Below are positions 29,401 through 38,004 of a stretch of 64,000 bases of DNA, one piece after another; the stretch's first letter is position 1; every line of letters begins with the position of its first letter. The notes beneath the pieces were generated by a model, which was not told the origin of the DNA, made no database searches, and was given only the letters and a program-made list of their open reading frames with translations. Source of the DNA: Emcibacter sp. (lineage in GTDB: Bacteria; Pseudomonadota; Alphaproteobacteria; Sphingomonadales; Emcibacteraceae); NCBI GenBank assembly GCA_021741205.1, contig JAIOYI010000002.1, positions 295,893 through 359,892 of the forward strand, given 5' to 3'. The position numbers were made by a program, and so were the translations under genes.

Positions 29401-29732
29401 TGCGCATTTTCAATCCCTGTTGTTTGCCCGCTCTTTATGTCAAAATCCGTTTCATACTCGCCAGTTTTTGAAGGAGGGTTATTACCATTATGCGCAAATG
29501 AAGATGGAACAGACCCGCCTTCAAGATCAGCAGACCCCACACCTTCCACATCTCTACTGCCAAGATGGATATTTGCCCGGGTTTGAGTATCTTGCGTGGC
29601 CTCTGGACCGCTGGAATTAAGGCGTACATCATCGGCCTGTCTCTCACTCGCACGGTTAACGCCCTGCATAATGGGATCCAGATCAATATCAGAATCATTA
29701 TTTGTTGGTTCATTCTGATTATCGTCCGCCAT
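26421..29732 (-). CDS. RTX-type secreted adhesin with VCBS/cadherin-like domains and acidic repeats
   Basis: An 1103-residue extracellular protein without a signal peptide, fitting type I secretion. Residues 1-190 are polar and unstructured. Residues about 195-375 and 595-700 hold VCBS/cadherin-like beta-sandwich repeats (AYDDLALGETQDVSITYTVS; YGVIVDNGDGTYTFTPNDDY). Residues 381-528 are about eighteen octads of the type EEPEVVVD, and 529-593 are almost only Asp and Glu with two NDHH inserts. The C terminus has an RTX-like nonapeptide (SGGLGDDTFIF) and an acidic-hydrophobic secretion signal ending DGIEKIVW. The ATG at 29732 follows GGGAGA. The divergent ABC/HlyD operon is the likely exporter. 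A role in surface adhesion is inferred. Confidence 0.82.
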   Translation of the reverse strand: MADDNQNEPTNNDSDIDLDPIMQGVNRASERQADDVRLNSSGPEATQDTQTRANIHLGSRDVEGVGSADLEGGSVPSSFAHNGNNPPSKTGEYETDFDIKSGQTTGIENAQADTAERAEAVSSAGTATSELEFGNITQNNNAFSTEFSDSATSEKSTQAFGGQVIGNVQNIVDNTANNIGNETDINEDVIAHDDAGATNENEAFTINVLNNDSGNNLFITDAALDSGLGGVSHDGTNITFNPGSAYDDLALGETQDVSITYTVSDGRGGSDTANVIVTIIGGNDGPVVNSINLGAMAENTSVTFTDTDLLANSSDVDGDNLNVSNVSVDPQYGVIVDNGDGTYTFTPNDDYSGDDVQIAFTVSDGSVSVPTTAFIDVFPVDEEPEVVVDEEPEVVVDEEPDVVVDEEPEVVVDEEPEVVVDVEPEVVDEEPEVVVDEEPEVVVDEEPDVVVDEEPEVVVDEEPDVVVDEEPEVVVDEEPDVVVDEEPEVVVDEEPEVVVDEEPEVVVDEEPEVIVDEEPEVVVDEEPEDEDDDEDEDDDEDDDEDEDEDEDEDEDDDNDHHDEDDEDEDEDEDEDEDEDEDDNDHHDDDDEDDVSVAADNVSPNADHVDLGNTAEDASFTFTANDLLANSTDADGDALSVTSVSVDAEYGTIIDHGDGNYIFTPTENYSGQDVPIEFTVSDGTTTVSSLATIDVSAVADNPVLSLSVGNVTATTITSATISADNALDTGNGFTVTAKVIDKKGNLSEASSSNVLVSEGHGNNNSTISVGGKNDGNNAEIGYDEKSGQSEELIVHFDAPISSLTFGYENLHSNEGNNGHEEEGFYTLYLDGVEVGSGNIAGTSGGHEGFVTIDGVTFDQIIFTTADDLTNSNSGHSDYVLTSIDYDLPDGGVTTYSYPIDITAELGDLDGSETMSAIVINGMPDGAILSAGTDNGDGTWTLEQGDLEGLTITVSEDVPDFSLSASVTSTENLGGDAATTVATATVNTVTEGENIISGTDNDDSLSSTIQDDYMSGGLGDDTFIFNANEGHDSVSGGGWTDTIQLDGFDGNSSEQGWTLVLENGSEISSTDEDAHEMFLSDDASGTIIFDDGGTIEFDGIEKIVW
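27954..28148 (-). repeat. Poly-Asp/Glu coding tract of the adhesin
   Basis: About 65 codons that are nearly all GAT, GAC or GAA, giving a (GA-rich) low-complexity tract with two NDHH insertions. It follows the octapeptide repeat directly and probably binds calcium or keeps the chain extended. Confidence 0.8.
28149..28592 (-). repeat. 24-base tandem repeat coding for EEPEVVVD octads
   Basis: About eighteen in-frame 24-base units over 444 bases. Most differ by synonymous changes or E-to-D exchange (EEPDVVVD); one unit has lost a codon (VEPEVVD). The frame is kept throughout. Confidence 0.9.
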
Positions 29733-30043
29733 AACCTATATCTCCCGTCAAATGTATCATACCCAATAGAAAACGAATTATACGAAATGGGTACCTGTCA
29801 AGAATTTAACAGATAATGATAAACAAACCGTTTCAGCTTATGGTTAATGAAAATTAACGAGTTCTTTATAAAATACATAAATTTCATATAGTTATATCAT
29901 AAAAATCATCTATAATTTTCATAAAATTTGAATTAAAAGTGATTTACCACCAAAAATTAACCTTTATTCAATGCAATCATCGTAATCAAGAGATACACCG
30001 TGCGGTTAGAAAAATAAATTTGATATTGGCTTTAGGTGTAAAA
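29733..30043. other. Divergent intergenic region between adhesin and type I secretion operon
   Basis: Very AT-rich region with no recognised gene; a 20-codon leader ORF starts at 30044. The ribosome-binding site of the adhesin (GGGAGA) is next to 29733. No clear sigma-54 or RpoH element was seen; promoters for both directions should lie here, but no match is strong enough to place. Confidence 0.5.
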
Positions 30044-30106
30044 ATGTTAAATATTGAACTCATAGTACCAAATAAATTAAATAAAGGTTTTGATGATATA
30101 GTATGA
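30044..30106 (+). CDS. 20-residue leader peptide translationally coupled to the ABC exporter
   Basis: A short frame coding MLNIELIVPNKLNKGFDDIV. It has a better ribosome-binding site (AGGTG six bases before ATG) than the exporter gene itself. Its TGA overlaps the exporter ATG in an ATGA arrangement, so ribosomes finishing the leader can restart on the ABC gene. Whether the peptide has its own role is unknown. Confidence 0.45.
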   Translation: MLNIELIVPNKLNKGFDDIV

Positions 30107-31845
30107 CTTCATCCAATGCGTATGCACCCCATGATATGAGCCAGAATTCGGAAAAGATAGATCGTCCTACTTTTATTTCTATAATGAGACCAGAAATAAT
30201 AGCATCATCTTTATTTCTGAATATTTTATCCCTCGCCCTACCAATGGTTCTGCTTCAGGTATATGATAGAATCATTCCGAATGTTGCTCTGCAAACCTTA
30301 ACCTTGCTCATTATTGGTTTGGTAATTGTTCTTATTATTGATGTTCTTTTACGAACGGCGCGATCTTATCTTTCTGGATGGATCGGTGCTAAATATGAAC
30401 ATGATATGGGATGTAATGCGGTTGAGAAAATATTACAAACGGACCTTCAGGAATTAGAAAAGCTATCCCCTGGCATTCACCTTGACCGTCTATCATCCAT
30501 TGATTCTGTCCGAGATTTTTACGCAAGCCAAGCTGGTCTGGCCATGGTTGATCTGCCCTTTGTCATATTGTTTCTTGGACTTTTAGGGTATATCGGCGGT
30601 ACACTGCTTATCGTTCCTGTAATATTACTCCTGATTTTAGGCGGTATTTCCTTTATACTGGGTATACGCCTTAAAGACGCCCTTCAAAATGATACGCTCT
30701 GGGAGGATCGGAGATATAGTTTCATCCTTGAAATATTAAATGGTATCCATTCCATAAAAAGCATGGCCATGGAAAATCTTATAAGCCGTCGTTATGAAAA
30801 ATTAATGGAGAATTGTTCGAAAGCTTCTCACGAGGTTATTTTCTTAAGTGGCCTTTCCCAAAGCATTGGCAATATTTTCTCACAAATAACAATGATTGCG
30901 GTTGCAAGCGTTGGAAGCATTTTGGTCATTAATAATGAAATGACAGTTGGCGCCCTTGCGGCAAGCACTTTACTGGCTGGTCGAACTGTCCAACCTTTGC
31001 TCAGGGCACTTGGCACATGGACACGTTTTCAACATATTCAAATTGCCAATGAAAAATTACATCTTATCAACGATACGGTCAGAGAAAGATCCCTGCATAC
31101 AACAGACGTTGAAAAAGTTGAAACAATTGAGATGAAAAATTTCAGTTTTCGATACGAAAAAGATGGCAAAGATATTCTGAACAATATCAATCTCAAAATA
31201 AATCACGGCGATATTATAGGTATTAGAGGGGGGAATGGATCAGGAAAATCTACATTGTTATGGGCTATTATGGGCGGTCTTAAGCCGACATTCGGTGAAA
31301 TAAAAATTAATGGACAAAATCCAGATGCCTTTACCACCGAAAGTTTACGCACAAGAATAGCGTATCTTCCCCAAAAACCCATAATGTTTCGGGGAACCAT
31401 TCTCGATAATCTCACGATGTTTCGAGGTGATGAATATATTGACGATGCCCTAAAAATTGCCGAGATGCTTAAATTGAATAAAATTCTTGCCAGAATGCCT
31501 GATGGTTATGAAACCGTTATCGGCGATGGTGCCCAAGGTGAAATTCCAACCGGTATTGCCCAAAGAATAACCATTGCAAGATCTCTGGCTCATAAACCAG
31601 ATGTTATTTTATTTGATGAGGCGAATTCTGGATTAGACACGCAATCAGACAATGATTTACATGAATTAATCGAAAGCCTCAAAGGTACGGCTACAATTAT
31701 TCTGGTGAGTTACCGCCCTTCTCTCCTCAAGATGACCAATAAGCAATATGAATTAAAAGAAGGGCGTCTCATCCTGCAAAAAAAACCTGCCCTCACCAAA
31801 ATAAAAACTACCCCTCATTCTCCAAAATCAGGTAAAGGAAAGTAA
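30103..31845 (+). CDS. Type I secretion ABC transporter, subunit 1 (atypical nucleotide-binding domain)
   Basis: A 580-residue fused permease-ATPase. The N-terminal part has about six transmembrane helices starting at LFLNILSLALPMVLLQVYDR, the signature of type I secretion permeases. The ATPase has a normal Walker A (GGNGSGKSTLLW), Q-loop (YLPQKPIMFRG) and Walker B with glutamate (VILFDEANSGLD). The signature motif is degenerate (IPTGIAQRI in place of LSGGQ), and the switch histidine is replaced by tyrosine (VSYRPS). It is therefore probably one half of an asymmetric heterodimer with the next gene, which starts one base after its stop. Expected cargo is the divergent adhesin. Confidence 0.85.
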   Translation: MTSSNAYAPHDMSQNSEKIDRPTFISIMRPEIIASSLFLNILSLALPMVLLQVYDRIIPNVALQTLTLLIIGLVIVLIIDVLLRTARSYLSGWIGAKYEHDMGCNAVEKILQTDLQELEKLSPGIHLDRLSSIDSVRDFYASQAGLAMVDLPFVILFLGLLGYIGGTLLIVPVILLLILGGISFILGIRLKDALQNDTLWEDRRYSFILEILNGIHSIKSMAMENLISRRYEKLMENCSKASHEVIFLSGLSQSIGNIFSQITMIAVASVGSILVINNEMTVGALAASTLLAGRTVQPLLRALGTWTRFQHIQIANEKLHLINDTVRERSLHTTDVEKVETIEMKNFSFRYEKDGKDILNNINLKINHGDIIGIRGGNGSGKSTLLWAIMGGLKPTFGEIKINGQNPDAFTTESLRTRIAYLPQKPIMFRGTILDNLTMFRGDEYIDDALKIAEMLKLNKILARMPDGYETVIGDGAQGEIPTGIAQRITIARSLAHKPDVILFDEANSGLDTQSDNDLHELIESLKGTATIILVSYRPSLLKMTNKQYELKEGRLILQKKPALTKIKTTPHSPKSGKGK

Positions 31846-31846
31846 C

Positions 31847-34105
31847 GTGACAAAAAAAAATGTTGCTCGTCCTGAAGCCAATCCCCGAACTGGGTCTAAT
31901 CAAAATCCGAAAGGGCCTGCCCGTGATCTTCTTGATTCATTAGAAGACCGTATTCATAACGATATTACGCTTTCTCCGTCTGATATAAAACAAATGAACG
32001 ATGCAAAAAAAAATGGAAAAATTGGTTCTTTTAAAGCCAAGTCACCCTTTGCGGTCTGCTTAATTCCATTATTAACGGCACTTGGTTGGCGGGGTAACAT
32101 TAGAGGATTATTCGAAGCCTTACCCCATTTTGCTGACAGTTTGGACTTAACAGAATTCAGAAATACACTAGCCCATTTACATTATAAAACTGTTCAAACA
32201 ACGGCTTGCATAACAACAATTGATGAGCGGTTGTTTCCTTGTATATTTGCTGAAAATGAAGACCATCCCGTCATACTTCTGTCTCGAGAAAATAATAATA
32301 TCCGAATTTTTGATAGTGCCGATTGCACGGAAAAGCTGATTGAAAATGTGCAAAAAGAAGGCATAGCCTACTTTATAAATTCAGAATTCAAGACCCAAAC
32401 AAATAAAAGAAAACAAGTAAAATACAAAGAAGCATGGGTAACAGAATTATTTCTACGCTTTAAATCAACGATAAAGCAACTTTTTGCCATGACACTGGCG
32501 CTTAATATTTTTGCGCTTCTAGTTCCTCTGTTTATTATGGCGCTTTATGATCAGGTCATTCCATCTAAATCTGGTGTAACACTTGCCTATCTCACTTCTG
32601 GGATCGCCTTTGCTATCCTATGTGAAATATTGATGCGTATTGTGCGCTCTCGATTTGTTGCCTATCTTGGGGCGCGGGTTGAAAATATTATAACCAATGA
32701 GACATTCAAAAAATTGCTTTCGCTCCCCCCTGCCATGATTGAATCATCGCCTATTGGAGCACAGGTCTCTAGATTAAAAGAATTTGATGCCATTAAGGGA
32801 TTATTTTCTGGCACCCTCGTTAATGTTATCCTTGAACTCCCTTTTATGGTTATTTTTCTTGGCATCATTGCCATACTAGGCGGTAAATTAGCCTATATCC
32901 CCATTGCAATGATGGGAATATTTGGCTTAGTGGCCTTTATTATGTTACCCGCCATGAAACGAAATGTTGCCATTTCCAGTCGTCAAAAGGCCGAAAGGCA
33001 TGGTTTTCTCGTAGAAAGCATGTCAAATTTAAGAACCATAAAACAAACAGCATCAGAAAAAACTTGGCTTGATCGTTTTCGGCATTTATCTGCGGATTCA
33101 GCTTATTCCTATTTTCGCACCTCACAAACTGCTCTTCTCATGCAAAGTTTGGCAAACGCTATTATGATGGCGTCTGGCGTTGCAACCATTGGCTTTGGCG
33201 TCTTGAGAATAATTGACGGTGATATGACGGTCGGTGCTCTTATCGCCTGTATGGCGCTTGTTTGGCGTGTTCTTTCCCCCTTGCAAAGCCTTTTTCTGAC
33301 AATGGTGAGACTAGAACAAACCTTAAACAGTATAAAACAAATTAATCTTCTGATGAAGATACCCTCAGAGGACGACCCAAGCCCATCTAATCTTTCTCAA
33401 CGGGAATTTTCGGGCAATATTACGATGGATCGGGTTAGCTTTCGCTACAGCCAAAATTCAGAGCCAGCCCTTTTGGGAGCATCCTTTAATGTTAAAGCCG
33501 GAGAGATGGTCTCTGTCGTTGGCCCCAATGCTTCAGGGAAATCAACGCTCCTCAAACTTATTCTGGCAATGAATAACCCACAAGCGGGTCAAGTGATTAT
33601 TGATGGTATGGATATTAGACAAATTAATCCGATTACTCTGCGCCGAACCATCGCCTATGTTCCGCAAGAATCACATTTCTTCCATGGCACCATTGCCCAG
33701 AACCTTAGACTTTCCCAACCCATGGCGACTGATGACGAGCTTGTTGATGCCTGCAAAAAGGCCAACGTCATGGAAGAAATTAATCAGTTATCCCATGGAT
33801 TTGATACCCGCATAGGCGATCAATCCATCCAAAGCCTTCCTTCAAGTTTCAAACAAAAAATTTCCTTGGCACGGGCTTATCTTAAGAAGGCCACTATCCT
33901 ACTTCTTGATGAACCTGCCAAAACACTGGACTTTGAGGGCGACAATGCCTTTATGAAATCATTAGAATCAATGAAGGGCAGAACAACTATTATTATGGTA
34001 TCACACCGCCCCAGTCATATAAAAATGGCTGATAAAATCGTAATGTTACAAGATGGCATGGTCAAAAAATTTGGTCCTCCAGAGGATATCCTTCCCTATC
34101 TATAG
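31847..34105 (+). CDS. Type I secretion ABC transporter, subunit 2 (with C39-like domain)
   Basis: A 752-residue ABC exporter. Residues about 60-170 look like a C39 peptidase-like domain lacking the catalytic cysteine, as in RTX toxin exporters where it holds the substrate. A six-helix permease (LALNIFALLVPLFIMALYDQ onward) and an ATPase follow: Walker A GPNASGKSTLLK, Q-loop YVPQESHFFHG, Walker B ILLLDEPAKTLD and switch histidine in VSHRPS. The signature motif is degenerate (LPSSFKQKI). The start is a GTG at 31847 with AAAGGAAAG upstream. It keeps the switch histidine that subunit 1 has lost. Confidence 0.85.
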   Translation: MTKKNVARPEANPRTGSNQNPKGPARDLLDSLEDRIHNDITLSPSDIKQMNDAKKNGKIGSFKAKSPFAVCLIPLLTALGWRGNIRGLFEALPHFADSLDLTEFRNTLAHLHYKTVQTTACITTIDERLFPCIFAENEDHPVILLSRENNNIRIFDSADCTEKLIENVQKEGIAYFINSEFKTQTNKRKQVKYKEAWVTELFLRFKSTIKQLFAMTLALNIFALLVPLFIMALYDQVIPSKSGVTLAYLTSGIAFAILCEILMRIVRSRFVAYLGARVENIITNETFKKLLSLPPAMIESSPIGAQVSRLKEFDAIKGLFSGTLVNVILELPFMVIFLGIIAILGGKLAYIPIAMMGIFGLVAFIMLPAMKRNVAISSRQKAERHGFLVESMSNLRTIKQTASEKTWLDRFRHLSADSAYSYFRTSQTALLMQSLANAIMMASGVATIGFGVLRIIDGDMTVGALIACMALVWRVLSPLQSLFLTMVRLEQTLNSIKQINLLMKIPSEDDPSPSNLSQREFSGNITMDRVSFRYSQNSEPALLGASFNVKAGEMVSVVGPNASGKSTLLKLILAMNNPQAGQVIIDGMDIRQINPITLRRTIAYVPQESHFFHGTIAQNLRLSQPMATDDELVDACKKANVMEEINQLSHGFDTRIGDQSIQSLPSSFKQKISLARAYLKKATILLLDEPAKTLDFEGDNAFMKSLESMKGRTTIIMVSHRPSHIKMADKIVMLQDGMVKKFGPPEDILPYL

Positions 34106-34114
34106 AGAATAAAT

Positions 34115-35581
34115 ATGAGCAATAACGAAGAAGACAACAAAGAAAATATTCAGGATAACAACGCAAGAGCCTCACTTGATGATTATCGTGCTCTCATTGA
34201 AGTTGGCACCTCTAAACTTGAGCTTTTGGGCATGAAGGCAACCGAACTTGCCCGACAAAAAAAAGCGAGACCCATGAGCTATTACACCCGTTTCCTGTCC
34301 CGGGCTATTTTGCTCGAAGAATCTGGCCCGCCAAAATCTATTTTAACAACCATAGGAGTTATTTCCTTATTCCTTTTTGGGGTTATTGCCTGGTCTGCGG
34401 TGACAACATTAAATGAAACGAGCATTGCACTGGGTCAAATTCGTCCAGCATCCAGTGTGAAACCAGTACAACATCTTGAAGGCGGCATTGTATCACAAAT
34501 ACTTGTGGAAGAAGGCCAAGAGGTCAAAAAAGATCAGGCCATTTTAACCATGGCACCTGCCGCTGCACTTTCTGATCTTGAAAGAACAAAGGCTCGCCAT
34601 ATTGCCCTCACCCTGCAAATAGAACGCCTCAAAGCATTCGCCGCAAATGAAAAAGCGGACTTTAAAGAATATGAAACGGATTATCCTCAGTTGGTAAAAG
34701 ATCAAAAAGATGTTCTTAATCAACAAAATAAATCCCGTTCGGCCCAACAGTCCGTTATTCTTTCCCAAATAGCCGAAAGTAAGAATGAATTGGTCCTGCT
34801 TAATCGCAAGGAAGAGGCTGAAAAAAGAAATATGGACATCATTGCAGAAGAGATGGCCATGCGACAGGAGCTCACTGATAAGGGGCTTGGCTCAAAAATA
34901 AAATTATTAGAAGTTCAACGGGATCATAACAAGGCCCAAGGTGACTTTAACCAAACCCAATTAAGAAAGGCGAGCGTTAAAGCTAATATCGCACAAGTCC
35001 AAGGCAATCTCGTTGCTCTTAATGAAAAATTCCGCAATGATTCCCTTATTCAGGTTAATGATTTAAGTTCGGAAAGAGCACAAGTTGAAGCCCAATTGAC
35101 TCAACTGAATGACCGTGTCAAGCGACTTACCGTTACCGCACCATCAGACGGCATTGTTAAAGGATTAAAATATCGTACAATTGGAAGTGTTGTGCCACCA
35201 GGTGATGTGCTGGCAGAAATTGTTCCTATTTCCGATTCACTTGTCGCAGAAGTAAAAATATCACCCCGTGATGTGGGACATATGAAAATTGGAACCAAAG
35301 TACTCATTAAAATAGACACCTATAGCTATGCCCGTTATGGCAGTATCGCAAGTAGTCTTAACCAGATATCCGCCTCTTCCTTTATGGATGAAAAAGGAGA
35401 GACATATTTTAAGGGCATCGTTAACCTGCCCCAAAATTATATTGGAACTGATCCAAAATCAAATCGCATTACATCAGGCATGACGGTTGTCGCCGATATT
35501 CAAACTGGCACCAAAACATTGCTGCAATATTTGATTAAACCCATCAACAATGCCTTAGATACGGCCTTCAGAGAAAGATAG
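34115..35581 (+). CDS. HlyD-family membrane fusion protein of the type I secretion system
   Basis: A 488-residue periplasmic adaptor. A cytoplasmic N terminus of about 80 residues precedes one membrane segment (ILTTIGVISLFLFGVIAWSA). A barrel-sandwich half follows (VKPVQHLEGGIVSQILVEEG), then a long coiled coil of about 170 residues, the second half (VTAPSDGIVKGLKYRTIGSV) and a beta-barrel domain ending near the C terminus (GMTVVADIQTGTKTLLQYLI). This is the usual HlyD/LapC layout. It would join the ABC pair to an outer-membrane TolC-like channel, which is not encoded here. The ATG is ten bases behind the second ABC gene. Confidence 0.9.
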   Translation: MSNNEEDNKENIQDNNARASLDDYRALIEVGTSKLELLGMKATELARQKKARPMSYYTRFLSRAILLEESGPPKSILTTIGVISLFLFGVIAWSAVTTLNETSIALGQIRPASSVKPVQHLEGGIVSQILVEEGQEVKKDQAILTMAPAAALSDLERTKARHIALTLQIERLKAFAANEKADFKEYETDYPQLVKDQKDVLNQQNKSRSAQQSVILSQIAESKNELVLLNRKEEAEKRNMDIIAEEMAMRQELTDKGLGSKIKLLEVQRDHNKAQGDFNQTQLRKASVKANIAQVQGNLVALNEKFRNDSLIQVNDLSSERAQVEAQLTQLNDRVKRLTVTAPSDGIVKGLKYRTIGSVVPPGDVLAEIVPISDSLVAEVKISPRDVGHMKIGTKVLIKIDTYSYARYGSIASSLNQISASSFMDEKGETYFKGIVNLPQNYIGTDPKSNRITSGMTVVADIQTGTKTLLQYLIKPINNALDTAFRER

Positions 35582-35594
35582 TTCTCAATAATGT

Positions 35595-35625
35595 AATGAG
35601 CCCCAATGTAATATTAGGGCTCATT
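35595..35625. terminator. Bidirectional terminator between hlyD and mscL
   Basis: Hairpin AATGAGCCC/GGGCTCATT with a 13-base loop lying between two convergent genes. On the plus strand it is followed by GCAAGATTATTTTTT. Confidence 0.7.
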
Positions 35626-35631
35626 GCAAGA

Positions 35632-36033
35632 TTATTTTTTCTTCAACAAATCACGAATTTCTTCAAGAAGAACCTGTTCTCTTGGAGGGGCAGAAGGCGC
35701 AGCGAGGGCAGCAGCTTCTTTCTTTTTAAGTGAATTCAACCATTTAATCATCATGAATATGGCGAACGCAAGTATCGTAAAATCTATTACCGTCTGGATA
35801 AAGGATCCATAATTCAACGTAACAGCGACGGCACCATCCGCTGCATCCTTTAATACAAAATTGAGATCAGAAAAATCTACTCCCCCCATCATCAACCCAA
35901 TAGGCGGTAATATTACATCATTAACCATTGATCCGACTATTTTGCCAAAAGCACCACCGATTATGATACCAACAGCCATATCAACCACATTGCCACGAAC
36001 GGCAAAATCTCTAAATTCTGATATAATTCCCAT
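35632..36033 (-). CDS. mscL: Large-conductance mechanosensitive channel MscL
   Basis: A 133-residue homopentameric channel that opens under membrane tension to release solutes during osmotic downshock. The N-terminal helix and TM1 ([20 protein letters not shown], then [20 protein letters not shown]) are almost invariant in the family. TM2 ([20 protein letters not shown]) and a short charged C-terminal helix follow. Length is typical. It lies alone between the type I secretion operon and gshB. Confidence 0.96.
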   Translation of the reverse strand: MGIISEFRDFAVRGNVVDMAVGIIIGGAFGKIVGSMVNDVILPPIGLMMGGVDFSDLNFVLKDAADGAVAVTLNYGSFIQTVIDFTILAFAIFMMIKWLNSLKKKEAAALAAPSAPPREQVLLEEIRDLLKKK

Positions 36034-36120
36034 TTAACACCCTCCTTAATTAAATACGCCATAACCCTAAGCCAGAGCCAAATTAAGTCTGTGTCAGAAA
36101 AAACAATAAATCAAGATATT

Positions 36121-37062
36121 TCAAAGACGGGCTTCGATACAGTCCCAAAAAATAGCCGCAATATCCGTACCGTCAAAACGCTGGATTTCCTGAATTCCAG
36201 TTGGAGAGGTGACATTTATTTCCGTGAGATAATTCCCGATCACATCAATGCCAACAAAGAGCAAACCAAGCTCACTCAAAGTAGCACCGATGGTTTCGCA
36301 AATTTCCATTTCCCGTTTGGTTAGGATAGTTTTTTGCGCCTCTCCCCCCACATGCATATTAGAGCGCACCTCACCTTTTTGCGGGACACGATTAATCGCC
36401 CCCACCGCCTTGCCATCAACAAGAATAATTCTTTTGTCACCCTTCACAACTTCTGGTAAATATTTCTGCACAATAAAGGGTTCTGGGTAAAATTGTTGGA
36501 ACATTTCAATCAAACTGCTGAGATTTTGATCTCCCTCTTGCAAGCGAAAAACACCCGCACCGCCATTGCCGTAGAGTGGCTTGATAATAATATCTTTATA
36601 CTGCGCCCTAAAATCCTCAACATCCCGCTTATGAGAGGTAATCAATGTCGGTGGCATTAGGCTTGGAAATTTGGTCAGAAAAATCTTTTCCGGTGCATTG
36701 CGCACGGATACGGGGTCATTAACCACAAGGGTTTTTGATTGAATATGCTCTAAAATATGTGTTGCAGTAATATAACCCATATCAAAGGGTGGATCTTGAC
36801 GCATGAGTATAACATCCACATCTTCACTCAGGTCTATTTTCTGTTCGTCACCTGTGGAAAAATGATTGCCCATTTCTCGGCGCAAAATCAAAGGACGGGC
36901 ATAGGCTGTCACCTTACCATCCAAAAAGGATATATCTTTAACATCATAATGATATAATTTATGGCCACGTCGCTGTGCCTCTAATCCTAAAGCAAAACTG
37001 CTATCCCCATTAATATTGACCAACTCAATAGGATCCATTTGTATGGCAATGCTAAGACTCAT
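36121..37062 (-). CDS. gshB: Glutathione synthase
   Basis: A 313-residue ATP-grasp enzyme that joins gamma-glutamylcysteine and glycine to make glutathione. The N terminus [20 protein letters not shown], the [18 protein letters not shown] block, [14 protein letters not shown] (ATP-binding loop) and [20 protein letters not shown] near the end are family signatures. The start ATG is at 37062. It follows the sirB1-like gene on the same strand after 30 bases, so a yraN-sirB1-gshB transcription unit is likely. Confidence 0.96.
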   Translation of the reverse strand: MSLSIAIQMDPIELVNINGDSSFALGLEAQRRGHKLYHYDVKDISFLDGKVTAYARPLILRREMGNHFSTGDEQKIDLSEDVDVILMRQDPPFDMGYITATHILEHIQSKTLVVNDPVSVRNAPEKIFLTKFPSLMPPTLITSHKRDVEDFRAQYKDIIIKPLYGNGGAGVFRLQEGDQNLSSLIEMFQQFYPEPFIVQKYLPEVVKGDKRIILVDGKAVGAINRVPQKGEVRSNMHVGGEAQKTILTKREMEICETIGATLSELGLLFVGIDVIGNYLTEINVTSPTGIQEIQRFDGTDIAAIFWDCIEARL

Positions 37063-37092
37063 GATAGGTCATCCCTTATTTTAAAAATATCG

Positions 37093-37992
37093 TTATTCAA
37101 CATCTGGCAGTTTATAGACATTGGATTTCTGGTTTTCTTGCTCTTGTTTTTCAATATCCGCAAGTGCATTGATCATTTGTTGTTCAATAAGATCATTAGG
37201 CTCAAATTTGTCAATATTGCTCATACAATAAGTCAATAATTTTTTCGCCATAGCATTTTTTTTAACATAAGCAAGCAACATCCCGAGTTCATAGTGATGT
37301 ATCATTTGTTTTGGGTCAATAACAACCAGTCTTTCCAAGATATTTATGGTCTGACCAAGATCACTTACCTTAAGGCATCTGATTTTGATATTATTCAGCA
37401 ACCGAACCAAAACATCTCGGTCGGAAAGCACATCGTAATATTTTGGGATTAAGGCATCTCCCTCATCATCAGAATTCTTCAAGATATTTCTTAAGTCCTG
37501 TGCTTCCAATATCTTACCTTCATTAAAGGGATCAATAATAACCTGACCATCACTTTGAGAAGATTTACCATATAGTCTTATAAGAAAATGCTTGGGGAAA
37601 TTTAATCCCTCCACATGCCAACCCTGACTGCGAGCGGCATGCATGTATAAAATACCAAGCGTTATGGGAAATCCTTTTCTGTTATCAATCACAGACATAA
37701 GATTTGCATTTTGCAGGTCATCATAATAATCGACATTTCCCGTATAATCATGACGCTCGAAAAGAACCGTGGACAGAGCACCCGCTCTTTCTTTTGCAGA
37801 ATTTAGACCATGATTTTCAGCAAAAAGATCCAACGCTAAAATTTCCAAATGATGTTCATATTTCTGAAAGGAAACACCTGGTCTGTCAAGTGATGCAAGA
37901 ATAAGCGCAACATAAGCAATATTTTTAATGGAGCCATCACCAGTTCCGACGGCTTTTAATTGTCTTATATCTTTTTCATTGGTGTCGATCAT
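37093..37992 (-). CDS. SirB1-family protein (transglutaminase-like plus TPR-like domain)
   Basis: A 299-residue protein of the SirB1/YchA family. The central transglutaminase-like fold shows the family stretch NLMSVIDNRKGFPITLGILY, then MHAARSQGWHVEGLNFPKHF; the C-terminal third (ILERLVVIDPKQMIHHYELG) is TPR-like. The biochemical role is not settled; no catalytic Cys-His-Asp triad is evident, so a non-enzymatic function is likely. It lies between yraN and gshB on the same strand, 12 bases from yraN, and may be in one operon with them. Confidence 0.8.
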   Translation of the reverse strand: MIDTNEKDIRQLKAVGTGDGSIKNIAYVALILASLDRPGVSFQKYEHHLEILALDLFAENHGLNSAKERAGALSTVLFERHDYTGNVDYYDDLQNANLMSVIDNRKGFPITLGILYMHAARSQGWHVEGLNFPKHFLIRLYGKSSQSDGQVIIDPFNEGKILEAQDLRNILKNSDDEGDALIPKYYDVLSDRDVLVRLLNNIKIRCLKVSDLGQTINILERLVVIDPKQMIHHYELGMLLAYVKKNAMAKKLLTYCMSNIDKFEPNDLIEQQMINALADIEKQEQENQKSNVYKLPDVE

Positions 37993-38004
37993 GATTTTCC
38001 AACT

